A program made the translations under genes and the position numbers. The notes beneath the pieces were generated by a model. That model did no database searches and was not told where the DNA came from. It was given only the letters and a program-made list of their open reading frames with translations. Below, in pieces: positions 32,960-44,138 of a stretch of DNA of 64,000 nucleotides. Location of the stretch: NCBI GenBank assembly GCA_000711775.1, contig ARYC01000612.1:62001-126000 (forward strand), given 5' to 3'. The DNA comes from Oxytricha trifallax. Its lineage: Eukaryota; Ciliophora; Spirotrichea; Sporadotrichida; Oxytrichidae. Position 1 is the first letter of the stretch, and every line of letters starts with the position of its first letter.

Positions 32960-33225
32960 AAAAACCAGTGTCTTTGTATCGTAGTCATATTCCCCTAAGA
33001 ACTTGGTTGTGCCGAACCGAGGCATGTGGTACATTGGCAACTCAGAGTTTCTATCCCAGCTTCAGTAAGGCTGGCTTTAACCCCCAGACCTTTGTGATAG
33101 TGTAACGCGTAGACTAATCGTACCCCCTCGAGGGAACACGTTGCTTTATGCAGCTCGCCTGGCCAGCGGGTAGTGTTCTACTAGGGACCAAGCATCTTTG
33201 GATCCAGTTTTTTCGTTTAGTTCTT
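32960..33225. other. Isolated GC-rich island in element B
   Basis: About 265 bp near 50% GC inside DNA that is over 80% AT on both sides. All three plus frames lack TGA across it, and the minus strand also has open frames. One minus frame (RFGTTKFLGEYDYDTKTL) faintly recalls the switch I region of Ras-like GTPases, but no P-loop follows in frame, so I do not assign it. It could be an MDS, a captured exon or a structured RNA gene. Confidence 0.4.
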
Positions 33226-34843
33226 TTTAATTTTTTTAAATTTTATATGGGTATAATTGATGATGAAAATGAAATCAGAATGCTTCAATTTAGTTTGGAA
33301 TTGTAAATGCAACTAATAAATAAGAAATATTCTACAATCAATTCTCTTTGCAATTCAAGAATGAATCTTAAATTTACAAAATATTTGTTTCCTCAATCTC
33401 AAATTTTACAATACAATCTCAAATAAATTTGATTCTAAATTCAAAGAAAATACAAATTTATGATAAAATTGAACTGAATTCAAAGAAATTGAAAGCTATA
33501 AATCTAAGATAATCTATAAAATATAATTAAAATTCAAGGTAAGTATTTAATGATTTTATATATAAAAAATACAATTTTTATAGTTATTTGATTACTATAG
33601 CATTTATAATTTATAGATAGTTATAAATATAAGATAAAAGGCAAAAATAACTTATTTTAAATAAATCATAGTAAATATATTAAATTTTATTAAATTTTCT
33701 GAATAATTAAAATAAATATGAATAATAATAAATATAAAGTCATATTATGTATTTTTAAATATCTATATATAACAAACTCTCATCAAATTTTCTGAGATTA
33801 TAAAAATATATCTATTAACTATTACTTTTAAATTTATAATAAGATCATATATTTTAATTAAATTTATTTTATTTCATAAATAAAAGTAGATTATACTGTA
33901 TTTTATTTTATAAAATTTTATATAACTTTCGCTTATAATTTCTTGAATTGGAAGAGATATTTATTCTTTAAATCTTTTATCTTTCAAATATATATAGCTT
34001 TAGTACTAAAAAAAGAGTTTTATAAGCCTTATTTAAGAAATTAATCGTTTTAAATTAAAAAAATTAAATTATAAATATTAAATGATATAAATACACTTTT
34101 TATTTGAAATTATGAGTGAAAAAATTTTAATTTTATATTGAATTTTATATATAAAAAAATTGATTTATATTTATAGATATTTGTCTTACATTTGAGATTC
34201 AATCTTTAAATTTTAGAATTGCAAAAGGGAATTAAGTCGATATATTTGAATTGAATCTGTTTCATATCTCAAATATTTAGAATTGAGTAGTTCACATTTG
34301 AGAATGAAAGTAAATTATCACGTGATCAATTTGTGAATGTCATAAGATGCAATCTGAAATTTCCAAGATCAATTTGTTTCCAATTCTTAAATATGTTTAG
34401 ATTGATTTCACAATTTCATCAAATTGTTAATAAATTTACAAATAAAAATAAAAAAAGGCATATTATATAAGAATAAATATTAAAATGCTAAAAAATGAGT
34501 ATTTATGTTAAATTTAAAGATCATTTTATTTTATATAGTTTAAATCCAAATTTTGATCTAAAATTATCAATAAATTAAAAATTTTATTTTATATGTAAAA
34601 AAATATGAGTAAAAAATATTTTTTAGTAAAATAGTGAAATTTTATAAATACAATTTATTTGTATATCATTATGTAAAATTGGATTGATATTTTGAATTTT
34701 TTATATATCAATTTTAAAAATTATTAATGCATGTTATTGGAAGTGCAATAGCTTTGAATTAAGAATTGATAAATTTATTTGTTTAAATCGATTAAATTTT
34801 AGCTGAATTAAAATAAGCTTAATAATAAATGCTTATAGCCTTT
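33226..34843. other. AT-rich stretch in element B, no gene
   Basis: About 1.6 kb, extremely AT-rich, with many short direct and inverted AT words. No gene or defined repeat seen. Confidence 0.5.
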
Positions 34844-34860
34844 CAAAACCCCAAAACCCC
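34844..34860 (+). repeat. Internal telomere-like block CAAAACCCCAAAACCCC
   Basis: A perfect 17-bp C4A4 block, the same form as a canonical TBE tip, facing right. What follows (TGCTCGATTAAACTTGG) does not match the TBE-A, TBE-C or B ends, and no partner end was found. It may be a solo TBE-family end, or the telomere of a macronuclear molecule that was inserted into the germline. Confidence 0.75.
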
Positions 34861-34902
34861 TGCTCGATTAAACTTGGGATTTTATTGCACTGGTTGGAAA
34901 TA

Positions 34903-35094
34903 ATGACCTTGGGCAAGAGAGACATGAAGTCTACGCTTTTGCAGGAATTTAGAGCTAAAGCAAGTGTACATGAACGAGACTATGGTCCTTTGAATTCCAC
35001 CATAGTAGTTAAGTTTTAAAATTTAATAGTATTAATAAATTAATTAAAATTTGAATTAAGGAAAAGAGGGAGGTTCAAAACGAGTGCCCCATGA
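34903..35094 (+). CDS. Short unrecognised ORF after the telomere-like block
   Basis: 63-codon frame in DNA with higher GC than the surroundings, starting MTLGKRDMKSTLLQEFRAKA and becoming AT-rich after about 35,015. It starts 43 bp after the telomere-like block, the distance at which genes often begin in stichotrich nanochromosomes, but no family is recognised. The coding call is weak. Confidence 0.2.
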
Positions 35095-35267
35095 ACCTTG
35101 CAAATGACGCAACTCAGCTCACAGATGTCAAAAGTAGGGTAAGGACCACATATTCTTCATCTACGCACTGTGCTCTATCCAATGGTAAAGTATGGGACCG
35201 AAATAAAATTCGAACTTTTTTCCCACATTACTGATCATTGGAAACTGCACTTTGAAGGCCCTATAAT

Positions 35268-35369
35268 AAGTTAAATTGTGAAGTTTGGAATTTCGCTATT
35301 TATCGATATTAAATCATCACTATACCAACTTATAAATCTATCACGCATATATGTATTGGGGTTTTGGGG
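35268..35369. repeat. Element B right terminal inverted repeat
   Basis: Complement of the left end, finishing in GGGGTTTTGGGG directly against a TA run. Confidence 0.85.
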
Positions 35370-35395
35370 TATATATATATATATATATATATATA
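35370..35395. repeat. (TA)n run at the element B / F1 junction
   Basis: About 13 TA units. The left junction has a shorter ATATATATA run (20,822-20,831), and the uninterrupted right arm of F1 also has a TA run here, so the insertion site itself was a TA repeat. Confidence 0.8.
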
Positions 35396-35484
35396 AATAT
35401 AGATGGTCAGGTGGTCTGGCCGGAGTTTTTGGTGGTCCACCGCAAATTTATTATATAATTAATTAATAATTACCAATGTGTAGA

Positions 35485-36063
35485 TTAAGCTAATACTGCG
35501 TTCACTCACTAGACATCTCTCCTCTGTCTTTGACCACCGACTGCGTGTTCTCAAACGGCTGCCTTCTTGTTCGCACACGAATGTCTCCTCTATAATGCGA
35601 GTGATTTTTGTCTTCCCGGTATTGGTTGGCCCGGTATATCCAGATGCTGTGAATCTTACTGTTCTCGCGCTTGATTAGGAGCTTATACTGGGTATCGAGA
35701 ATGTGGAGGTAGCCGAGTGCTAGTGGATCAGCATCCTGGGGCTACTGGAGCCATCACCGTTTTTTTTGAGATCGGCAGTGTATTCTTGGAGAGATGTAAT
35801 CATTGGTACCCTCTCCCTAATGGCGACTCCGGGCTTCTGGATCACTTAATCGGCGTAGTTTATTGAGCTGTATGCCTTTGCAATGGCTACTAGCTGGGTC
35901 ACATCGCCTGAATTCTTGCGAATGAACTCTTCTTTGACTGTGCTCCCCCTGAAAGTCTCCCGATCATGTAGTCATTGGTAACATCGACAGCGCCTCTAGA
36001 ACCGCAATCCTTCATGTATGATTCTGTCGTTGTGGTCTCCGGTGTGCTGGTTCCATTGTAGTT
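35485..36063 (-). pseudogene. Rep-like helicase fragment carried by F1
   Basis: GC-rich payload (about 50% GC against over 75% AT flanks). On the minus strand, protein-like frames start near 36,060 (TPETTTTESYMKDCGSRGA) and change frame near 35,900. They run to a Walker A motif GPTNTGKTK at about 35,609-35,633, preceded in a neighbouring frame by an aromatic strand HSIWIY. This arrangement is the same as in the truncated gene at 9.7 kb, so I infer a second, diverged Rep-type superfamily 3 helicase. Walker B and later motifs are lost at the inner arm of the element. At least two indels break it. Capture by the inverted-repeat element, rather than an original F gene, is suggested because F2 carries an unrelated gene in the same place. 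Confidence 0.6.
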
Positions 36064-36508
36064 CTACACATTGGTAATTATTAATTAATAATATATTAAA
36101 TTTGCGGTGGACCACCTGACCACTTTTTATTATATATATATATTGATTTATTAATTAATTAAATTTTAAATATAAATCTAATTACACTTACTAATACTCC
36201 TAATTACTGGCAGTTAATATTACCTCTTCATCTCTTTATTTAATTTATTTCTCAAATTTCCTATTTTTATCTATTTTATCAATAATTGCAAAATATTATG
36301 ATTTTATAATCTTATTAATATTAATTTAATTTCTGTTAATGCGATAATATTAAAAGTGAGTAAAATGTTTTTAATATTAATTCTATTAAATTTAGTAATA
36401 AAATTATGTAATTTTCATGCCTAAACTATATATAAAAGCTTAATAATCAAGATTCTATTCTCTTTCAGATTTATAACAAAATCAAAAACATTTTAAAACT
36501 AACTTTTT

Positions 36509-36976
36509 TTAATAAAAAATTTGGGGGGGGGGGAAATTTCCTGCCCCAAAAGGTAGTCTCCTGCCCCCAACAATAAATTTTATATTTTTTGGAATAATTT
36601 AATAGAAACAATAAATTTCAAAATCAATTACCATAATCATATAAAATACAACATTTATTATTATATAATTTTCAAGGTACATAATTATTCTTTATCAAAT
36701 TATATATTATTAACAAGGCTAAAATAAGTGTTTTTTATTAATAATTAATGTAATTTTCATTAAATTTTAAATTCATTATCAAGGTAGAAATGAAATTTGA
36801 AGCAAAATTTAAAATAACTATATCATAATTGATGATAAAGATTCTTTGAAAATTATAAAAATTCCATATTTTTATGTATGGGGCAGGAAACTTCCGAAGG
36901 GGGCAGGAAACTTCCCCTAGGGTGCATATAAAATTTTGGGGCAGGAAACTTCCCCCCCCCCAAAATTTATTATTAA
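36509..36976. repeat. Inverted-repeat element with G11/C10 runs
   Basis: The left end TTAATAAAAAATTT + 11 G + AAATTTCCTGCCCC and right end GGGGCAGGAAACTTC + 10 C + AAAATTTATTATTAA are reverse complements. GGGGCAGGAAACTTCC-like units recur in the right part (about 36,880, 36,900 and 36,938), and two complement units lie at the left. The middle ~250 bp is plain AT-rich DNA. About 468 bp in all; no coding function assigned. Confidence 0.75.
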
Positions 36977-38550
36977 GATTGACAATCATTAAATTAAGAA
37001 ATTATATTAATAAATCTGAAAACACAATTATTTATACTTTAATATTAACAAATATTAGATAATTAACATAAAATCAAAACTTATATCACAACTAAATTTG
37101 GCATTTGAAATTCCTTTATATTTATTAAACTTCTTTATCACAAATGCCAAACATTATTTAACCATCATGTAAAAAACAATTTCTATAATTCCAAAATCTA
37201 AAAAAAGTCTTGATAAATGGGGTTTATATGGCGTTAGTTAAGCATCATGACATCATGGATTTATAGATCTAACTTCATTATCTAAATTATAATCTAATTA
37301 CTCTTGATTTTAAAATTCTAATGTTGCTTCATTTTATACGATGAAATGCATTTAAGGTTAATATTCATTTCAATTTTTAAATAAAAGGTAATTATTTTGA
37401 AGCTATTTCTTCAATTTCTAAAATCATGATTTCATAACAAAGCTTGTGTATTCTTATTTTTAACATTTTAACTTGTTTTTGGAATATATTAGATTTTTTC
37501 TAACTCGTTCCTAAATAGTGATAGATTTGTTTAATTCGTTAATCTTTAAATAATTTAAATTTCAAAATAGACATATGATATTTGAGGATTATTTAAAGAT
37601 TGAATGTCAGCAGAGGAAATTTAAATAGGATTCTACAATAAAGGTATGTTTTACTCTATATCAACCTTTTTAAACTATCATCTTGCTTGATCGAATTAGA
37701 TTAATTTTTTCAAATCTTATTATTTTTTCTTTCTGAGTTACAGATTATTATTTTTTTAGAGATTACTATTAAGTTGGAGGAGAATTAGTTGGATTTATTT
37801 CTATCAAATACTACCAATTTTTTAATTAGTTTATCAAGCTAAAGTATTAACTTTGCTATCCTTGTACCTTTAATTTTAAATTGTCTTTTCATTTCATATC
37901 TGGATATCATTTTATGATAAAATTTTTATTTCACAAAAGTTTCATCATATTTTACTGTTTTACTATGTTCATTGTTTTTGCCTTAATTTTATAGCTAAAG
38001 TTTAATTTTAATTTTAGGTTGTAACTGTTGATTAATCTAATTTATAAAACATTTTTAAGCAGAATTCAAAATTTTAATTTTGCTCATATCACTTGGTCTT
38101 TTACTCATTAATTAATCAAATGTACTATCTTAGTTCCTAGTAATGCATACATAGTGCTTTACACTTCTTAATATAGTAATCCAAATTTAATCAAGGGAAA
38201 TTCTAGTTTGAATTATATTTCTTAACTAATTAATATTATCTGAAGACTTTGAGGTTCAACTCTGATATAATTAAAAGAAAATAGATAAATTTTTAGTCTT
38301 ATGTATGATTATTCTTAATTTTTCTGCTTGTAATTTTTAATTTACTCCAAAGTCAATATATTTTTTAATTGTCAAGAGGTCTACTTTTGTTTTTTCTTAT
38401 TTCGAGAAGTCTATCGTTAAAATCCTGCTTAGTTAAATCATAATTTAATACCTTCTCTATTTTCAATTTATCTCCTATAATTTATAATTTTCAGGTTTTC
38501 AGCTAACTTATCGTAATTATTATTTAATTGCTTCATAAATTCAAAAGCTC
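36977..38550. other. AT-rich stretch, no gene
   Basis: About 1.6 kb; no coding signal. A small pair of inverted words (TTTGGCATTTG near 37,097 and CAAATGCCAAA near 37,141) forms a possible hairpin. Confidence 0.5.
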
Positions 38551-38742
38551 ATTGCTACTCATGGGGGAAGATAAACTTTTTTCTCAAATTATTAAATAAT
38601 CGATAAATCATAGAAACATCACAAGCACCTATTATAACCTATCAAATATGCCTCATAAACATTATAATTAATCAAGAATTAAGATTTTATTGTATCTTTT
38701 TTAATAAATTATAGCAAACTTTAAATAAATTTACAAATATTA

Positions 38743-38781
<39 letters not shown>

Positions 38782-39155
38782 TATATATTTTTCATTAAAC
38801 ATTTTCCTTAAAAATATATAATTTTCCCAGCTAATGAACTAAGTTATGTTTGGTTTCAGATGTCAAGTAATCAGGTAAAACATATATTAACATAACTTTA
38901 CTCATTCACTTGGAAAATAATATGATTCTAAGTAAAATTTTTAATAAAATATATTTATATTGAAGTTAAATTAAAAAATATATTTAAAGTTTGCTCTAAT
39001 TTATTTAAATAGATACTATGTAATTTATTTTTGATTCATTAAAATGTTCATGAGGCATATTTTAAAGGTTATAATAGGTGTTTGTGATTTTTTAATGATT
39101 TATAGATTATTTAATAATTTGCGAAGAAAGTTTATCTTCCCCCACTAGGGGCAAT
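38551..39155. repeat. ~605-bp inverted-repeat element with (TA)n centre
   Basis: Left arm from ATTGCTACTCATGGGGGAAG (38,551) through TCACAAGCACCTATTATAACC. The right arm has the complement, GGTTATAATAGGTGTTTGTGA, ending TCTTCCCCCACTAGGGGCAAT (39,155). The arms are ~200 bp with moderate divergence. The centre holds a ~32-bp TA run near 38,747-38,779. Non-coding, older than the 2.3-kb palindrome by divergence. Confidence 0.8.
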
Positions 39156-42100
39156 TAGACAATTCAAAGATTTTTTTTTATCTTTAAATTAGAAATAAAT
39201 TGATGAGCCACTTAATATTCTTTTTTATTTTTTGATTAAATTTTAAGCACTTTAAAATTACTATGTTGATTGAATGGATTTGCGGTGATATAAACCATAG
39301 TTAAAGCTTTTTAAATTTCTAAGATATTTTATTTGTAGTCTATAAACTTACCCTTCTGTAAAGAAAAGCTAGTTTTTAATCTCTGGCATTTCAACAAATA
39401 GCAATTAATACTTAGTGTCAATCATATTAAATGATGGTTATTAGACTGGGACAGTTCTATAGGTAAGCGTATTAAATTTTGTTTGCATCATCTAAGGAAG
39501 GACTTGTTTTATGGGGAGCGGTAACTATTGGTAAAGTTATATGTAAAATCTTACAGCTTTTGTATGAAGTTAAAATTTCTTGTAAAAACATAATTCTGAT
39601 CTTTTTTTAAACCCTACGTAATGGCGAAAAAGATTAATTCTCAAGTATTTTCTGCCTGTCATACTTACTCTTATAAATTCATCTCTTCGAAGATTGCTTT
39701 TAATTTTTCTTTTGAAAATTTTCAATTTTTCAAGCTCTATTTTCTATAGAGATGTTTCTTTCTTTGAATTACATTTTTACTAAGTTAAATACTCATCGAC
39801 AAGCTTACGAGAGACTCTTATATAGATATATAAGATATAAAAGTGCCAATTAATATTTACGAGCTATTCTTAAACTCTTTATTTAATTTATAGATATATT
39901 TTGCTGGGAGATTCTAAATATTTTTAATAGTATTTCTTGACTTAAGATTAATTAGCTGTTATTTTACATTTTTTTTATTATCTCAAGATTTATCCTATTT
40001 TCTTTTTTTACTGTGTACAATTAAAATATTAAAAAATGTAATTATTAACCTTCTTGAATTTGTTTTCTAATTTGATTTTTATCTAGATATGGAAAGATTT
40101 TTGTTTAATTTGTTTCTACAGAAGATTTTATTTCTAAAAGTCTTGAAAGTATCAATTATTTTTATTTTCTTTATTCTGTCTAGGTTTTACCTAGTTGACA
40201 AGACATTTATCCTTCCTGTATATTTTACTAGAAATAAATTATTTCATTGAATAAGCTAATTTTAAATTCTGATTATGATGAACAAAATTGCTAAAATAAA
40301 TTAAGAAATTATTGAAATAATCTCAATTCAGAAAAATTTAAAAATTACACGTGATAAGTTCTTCCTTAAATTGACTTAACATTGATTATATATAATTACA
40401 ATAGTTCTCAATCTTGACAAGCGATATATTCTGTTCTATATATCTCACTATTTGAACTTGTTGGAGCAAGCTATATATGTAGAATCTTGATGATATCTGA
40501 GAAATACTAAAAGGCGCTTCTTTTCCATTTTATAAATATTTTTAAACTTCTCTTCTATTACTGAATATTGAGATATATTTACCACATACAGTTCTAAGTG
40601 CTACTTAAAGTTATCTTAGTTGATAACCACCAAAACTTTGTTGTCTCAACATTAACTCATTGACTCTTTTGTAATTACCTGAATGTGTAAGAAAATATTT
40701 TCCTACTTAAAGCCAAGTAGCAACGTTTCGAGGCTCTCTCATAATTCTCTGCAAAGCCAAAACATCATGCTGATCATATAAAACCTGGGAAGATTCCACA
40801 ATGAAGTTTATAAGGTAATTCTTGCTTAGAATCATGAGGTCTCAAGTTTATTAAAGCCATGTTCAAGGAGGACATGACAAGTTTTCATGTTTGTTTAAAT
40901 CTTAATTTTATATAGATTTTTTATATTTAATTTTAATTTTAAATTTAAAAATATAAAAAACATTCTTAAAATACATCAGATCTATCTTTTTTAAAATTTT
41001 AATAGTGAATGTCTTAAAAATATATTCATCAGAACTATGATTCAGAAAAATTGTCAGTCGACTCTAAAATTTATGTTATTTTCCAAATGTAACATAATAT
41101 TTCAACTTGAGTAAAGAGTAAGATTCTATGTATCTATGCATATTATAGAGGATTCTTTGATATTATCAGACATTAAAGAAGAGTCGATACATTTCAAATG
41201 CAAAATAGCAAAATTCCACTGGATTTTGAAAATCAAAACAACAATATTTTCTAAGTGAAAACAGGAAATGTTAAGTAAAAACTCAGTTTATTTTTATTTA
41301 AAAAAATCTTAATTTAATAATATGTATGGAGTTTCAAATGATGCTATATTTTTGTATAACTGATTTTATAAAAGATAAATTAGTTGATTAGTAATATTTT
41401 TAATTTTAATTTTAAATTAAAATAATATATTAAAACTCAAAATATGTAAATCATTAGGCTTCAATCAACTTCAAACTTTATGAATATTTCTTCTCATCTT
41501 TTCAACCCAGGAATAGAAGTAGTATTGATTAAATATCTTTGTTCTTTCATCAACATAAGTTTATCCTTTTAGGATTGTTTAGTTCTTTCTTGATAATTGC
41601 ATATTTTTAGAGAAATAATTGTTGGTAAATTCATGCAAATAGAACCTGAAGGTCATTAATTATTTAGTTTATCCAGTAACTTCTCAATCCACTTATCAAT
41701 TGATGCATTTAATTCATGATTAACTTGGGCAAATATTTAGTATTTATCTATAGTATCTAAGTTCTTCACTTGTATAATTTTGTTGGTTTAATTAAATTAT
41801 CTGTCTTAATTTTCCAATGAATTGTAGATCTGAACTACATGTGGCATCTTTTATTCGTTTTTCTCTCCGTTCATCTTGGATTATGCATATTATTACTGTT
41901 TAAATTCTTCAAATTTTAAAAAGTAATTTGTCTGATATTAACTTTGTATCCTTAGAAAGTCATTTGTTTAACCGGCAATAAAAATGAACTTTAATTATCA
42001 GTTTATTTTCTAAATTATCTTAAGAACTCGCATTCAAATTTAAATATTTAAATGGCATGTATTAATTGAAGTTTTAAATTCATTAATGCAAGTTAAATAT

Positions 42101-43741
42101 TTTTTGAATCCTTAATTCTCTTCCATTTTATTATTTTGCTACGCATTTTCTTAAATAGTTTCATTAAAAATTTCTTTAATATCTAGCATATCTTTCAAGC
42201 TTTTTTAATTCATAAGCCTGTGATTATGATAAAGGAGGCAATTCTTCTCTAACCTTATTAAGTAATTTTTAATTTTCAATATCAAATATGATGATTTAAT
42301 CAGGAAATTTTCTCATTAAGCAAATGCTATATAACACATTTTCCTTGACAAGCCGATTATATAAGGAAATGGTGCCCTAGACACTTTTCAATTTTTGGAG
42401 TAAAATAAATAATTAAAATAAAATATCATTTAAGTGGGTTGGAGAGGAAATAAAAAATATCCATAATTAAAGAGATTTCCCAAAAATTCTCTTTAATGAA
42501 GATTACTTTTCTTTTCATGAGTAAGGCTATGATTATGAATAAAATGCTCTCTTGTTATAAACTTTATAGGTAAATTTCAAAACTGTATTTTTCCAAAATT
42601 AAGCCTTTAATTTATTATGATTTTAAATGTAATTTAGAATATACATGTGATTAATTGAGTTTGAAGAGTTTAAAATAAGAAATATAAAATTAACCTACTA
42701 ATACTACATAAGTCAATCTATTAAGTAGAAATGACTAACACTGTGAATCCGTACAATGCTATCACTTTCTTCCATCTTTAGCTTTTTATCATTCGAAATT
42801 TAGGCTTTATCTTCCTCACTTAATTTTTTCTTTTTTAAGTAATGGTTATAAGTCTTTACTCTAATTCTATTTCCTCTCTTACTTTATTTTAAGTGCATTT
42901 GATTTAATGAATTTTGATGTGAATTGGAGAGCTCTAATGGTGATATTAAATTTTTTAAAAATGATTGGGCTTAAAACTTCTTTTCTTCGGTAATACAATT
43001 TTTCCTCAATTTGGTGAGAGTTACATTTTATATGTGAAATTTACACATGATAGTCCTTTCTTAGAACCTCTTAGCTTTCTTGATCTCTTAAAAAAAATCA
43101 TTTATCAAAAATTAGTTGAATATTGAAAATGTAAAAATAAGTAAGTAAACAATTATATTAATTAATACTTTATAAGTTTAATACTATATTTTAGAGATCA
43201 AATCTATAATGTTAATTAGTGGGTAAAAGAAAAGTAAAAATAAAAATCTTTATATTCTTTTACCTCACTTTAGTCAAACATTTTTAATTTATTCATTTAT
43301 AATTAATTTAAATTTGTCATTGTCATTCATAAATATATAACGAAGCGAAGATTTAAATAAAAATGAGTCTAATTGCTTAAGAAGTTAATAAATTTGTTAT
43401 TAATTCTGAAAAATAATATAATAAAAAGCATTAATATAAAAATCTTAACTATATAATTCATGATTCAATATCAGATATACATTAAGAACAAAAATAACTA
43501 TAAATATACTTTAAATATTTTTAATTTTATACTCCACTCATAACTATTCATTTTATATTTTAACAAATCTTAATTTTAATTATGGAATAAATATAACTAT
43601 TGATCATCAAAGAATAAAAAAATGAAATTAATAAAGTAATTTAAGTACTTATAAACATGACAATTTTCTGTAATAGTTATTTGATTTAAAGGGCTACCAA
43701 TGTACTAGTTTTTATTTTTTCCAAGCTTTTTTTAAGTATTA
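39156..43741. other. AT-rich stretch, no gene
   Basis: About 4.6 kb of AT-rich DNA. Nothing supports a gene, RNA or element beyond short chance inverted words. Confidence 0.5.
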
Positions 43742-44138
43742 TTGTAGGATAACATTCGAAATCGGGAAAATAATTTTAAATAAATTAATTATTCATTAAA
43801 TTATTGGCAGTTAAAGTTGTCCAATTTAAACGATCTTGGGCTCAGTCGATAGAGAATTCAAAATAAGATGGATTTTACAATTGGCGGTACTATTTTATCG
43901 CATCCCTGAAGCGAGATAACTTGAGTTTAATGTGAGCGTATAATTTAATAAATTTAGGTGTTTAATTAAACTCAAGTTATCTCACTCCTGGGATGAGAAA
44001 AAATAGTACCGCCAATAGTAAAATCCAGATAATTTTGAATTCTCTATCGAATGAGCCCAAGATCTTTTAAATTGGACAACTTTAACTGCCAATAATTTAA
44101 TTAAAATTATTTTCCCATTTTCGAATGTATACCTCCAA
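43742..44138. repeat. MITE G3 (inverted repeat, TA target)
   Basis: 397-bp element flanked by TA (43,740-43,741 and 44,139-44,140). Ends are TTGTAGGATAACATTCG and the complement of TTGGAGGTATACATTCG. Next comes TTGGCAGTTAAAG, then the core ATTGGCGGTAC, TATCGCATC and TGAAGCGAGATAACTTGAG, mirrored. Same order as G1 but with other sequence between core and ends (for example GGGCTCAGTCGATAGAG). Best-preserved ends of the three G copies. Confidence 0.87.

Larger units (their letters stand above)
20832..35369. mobile_element. Element B: ~14.5-kb transposon with telomere-like ends, SecA-like gene and DD34E transposase
   Basis: Ends are ~100-bp inverted repeats: AAACCCCAATACATATATG at 20,832, and at 35,369 the complement CCCCAAAACCCCAATACA. 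The rest of the ends matches with only a few differences (for example GTTGGTATAGTGAT and ATCGATAAATAGCG). Without the nested TBE-C it is ~10.4 kb. Genes in order: a SecA-like ATPase (plus), a coiled-coil protein with two introns (minus) and a DD34E transposase (plus, split by TBE-C). These are followed by ~3.4 kb of mostly AT-rich DNA with a GC-rich island (33.0 kb) and an internal telomere-like block (34,844). C4A4 ends relate it to TBEs, but the gene set and terminal repeats differ. Mobilisation by its own transposase is inferred. The insertion site is a TA run, so the target duplication cannot be defined. Confidence 0.85.
20682..36282. mobile_element. F1: ~1.06-kb inverted-repeat element split by element B
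   Basis: The left outer arm (20,682-20,831) and right outer arm (about 36,130-36,282) are reverse complements, starting TTGATAAAATAGATAAAA and including a TTAACTGCCAGTAATTAGG block. TA flanks both ends (20,680-20,681 and 36,283-36,284). The right part, 35,370-36,282, holds a second inner inverted repeat (GGTCAGGTGGTC... near 35,405 and its complement near 36,120) around a GC-rich payload. Removing 20,832-35,369 joins the two halves into one element of about 1,063 bp with continuous arms, almost the same length as F2 (1,066 bp) and F3 (1,076 bp). So element B inserted in the TA-rich part of the left arm. Confidence 0.85.

Noticed and set aside
32960-33225. Ras-like GTPase fragment on the minus strand
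   Set aside because: Only a faint switch-I-like stretch; no in-frame P-loop or DTAG motif, so left unassigned.
35130-35245. tRNA-like words (minus-strand ATTGGATAGAGCA and GTTCGAAT)
   Set aside because: Order and spacing do not allow a cloverleaf: the T-loop-like word lies on the wrong side and no anticodon stem forms.
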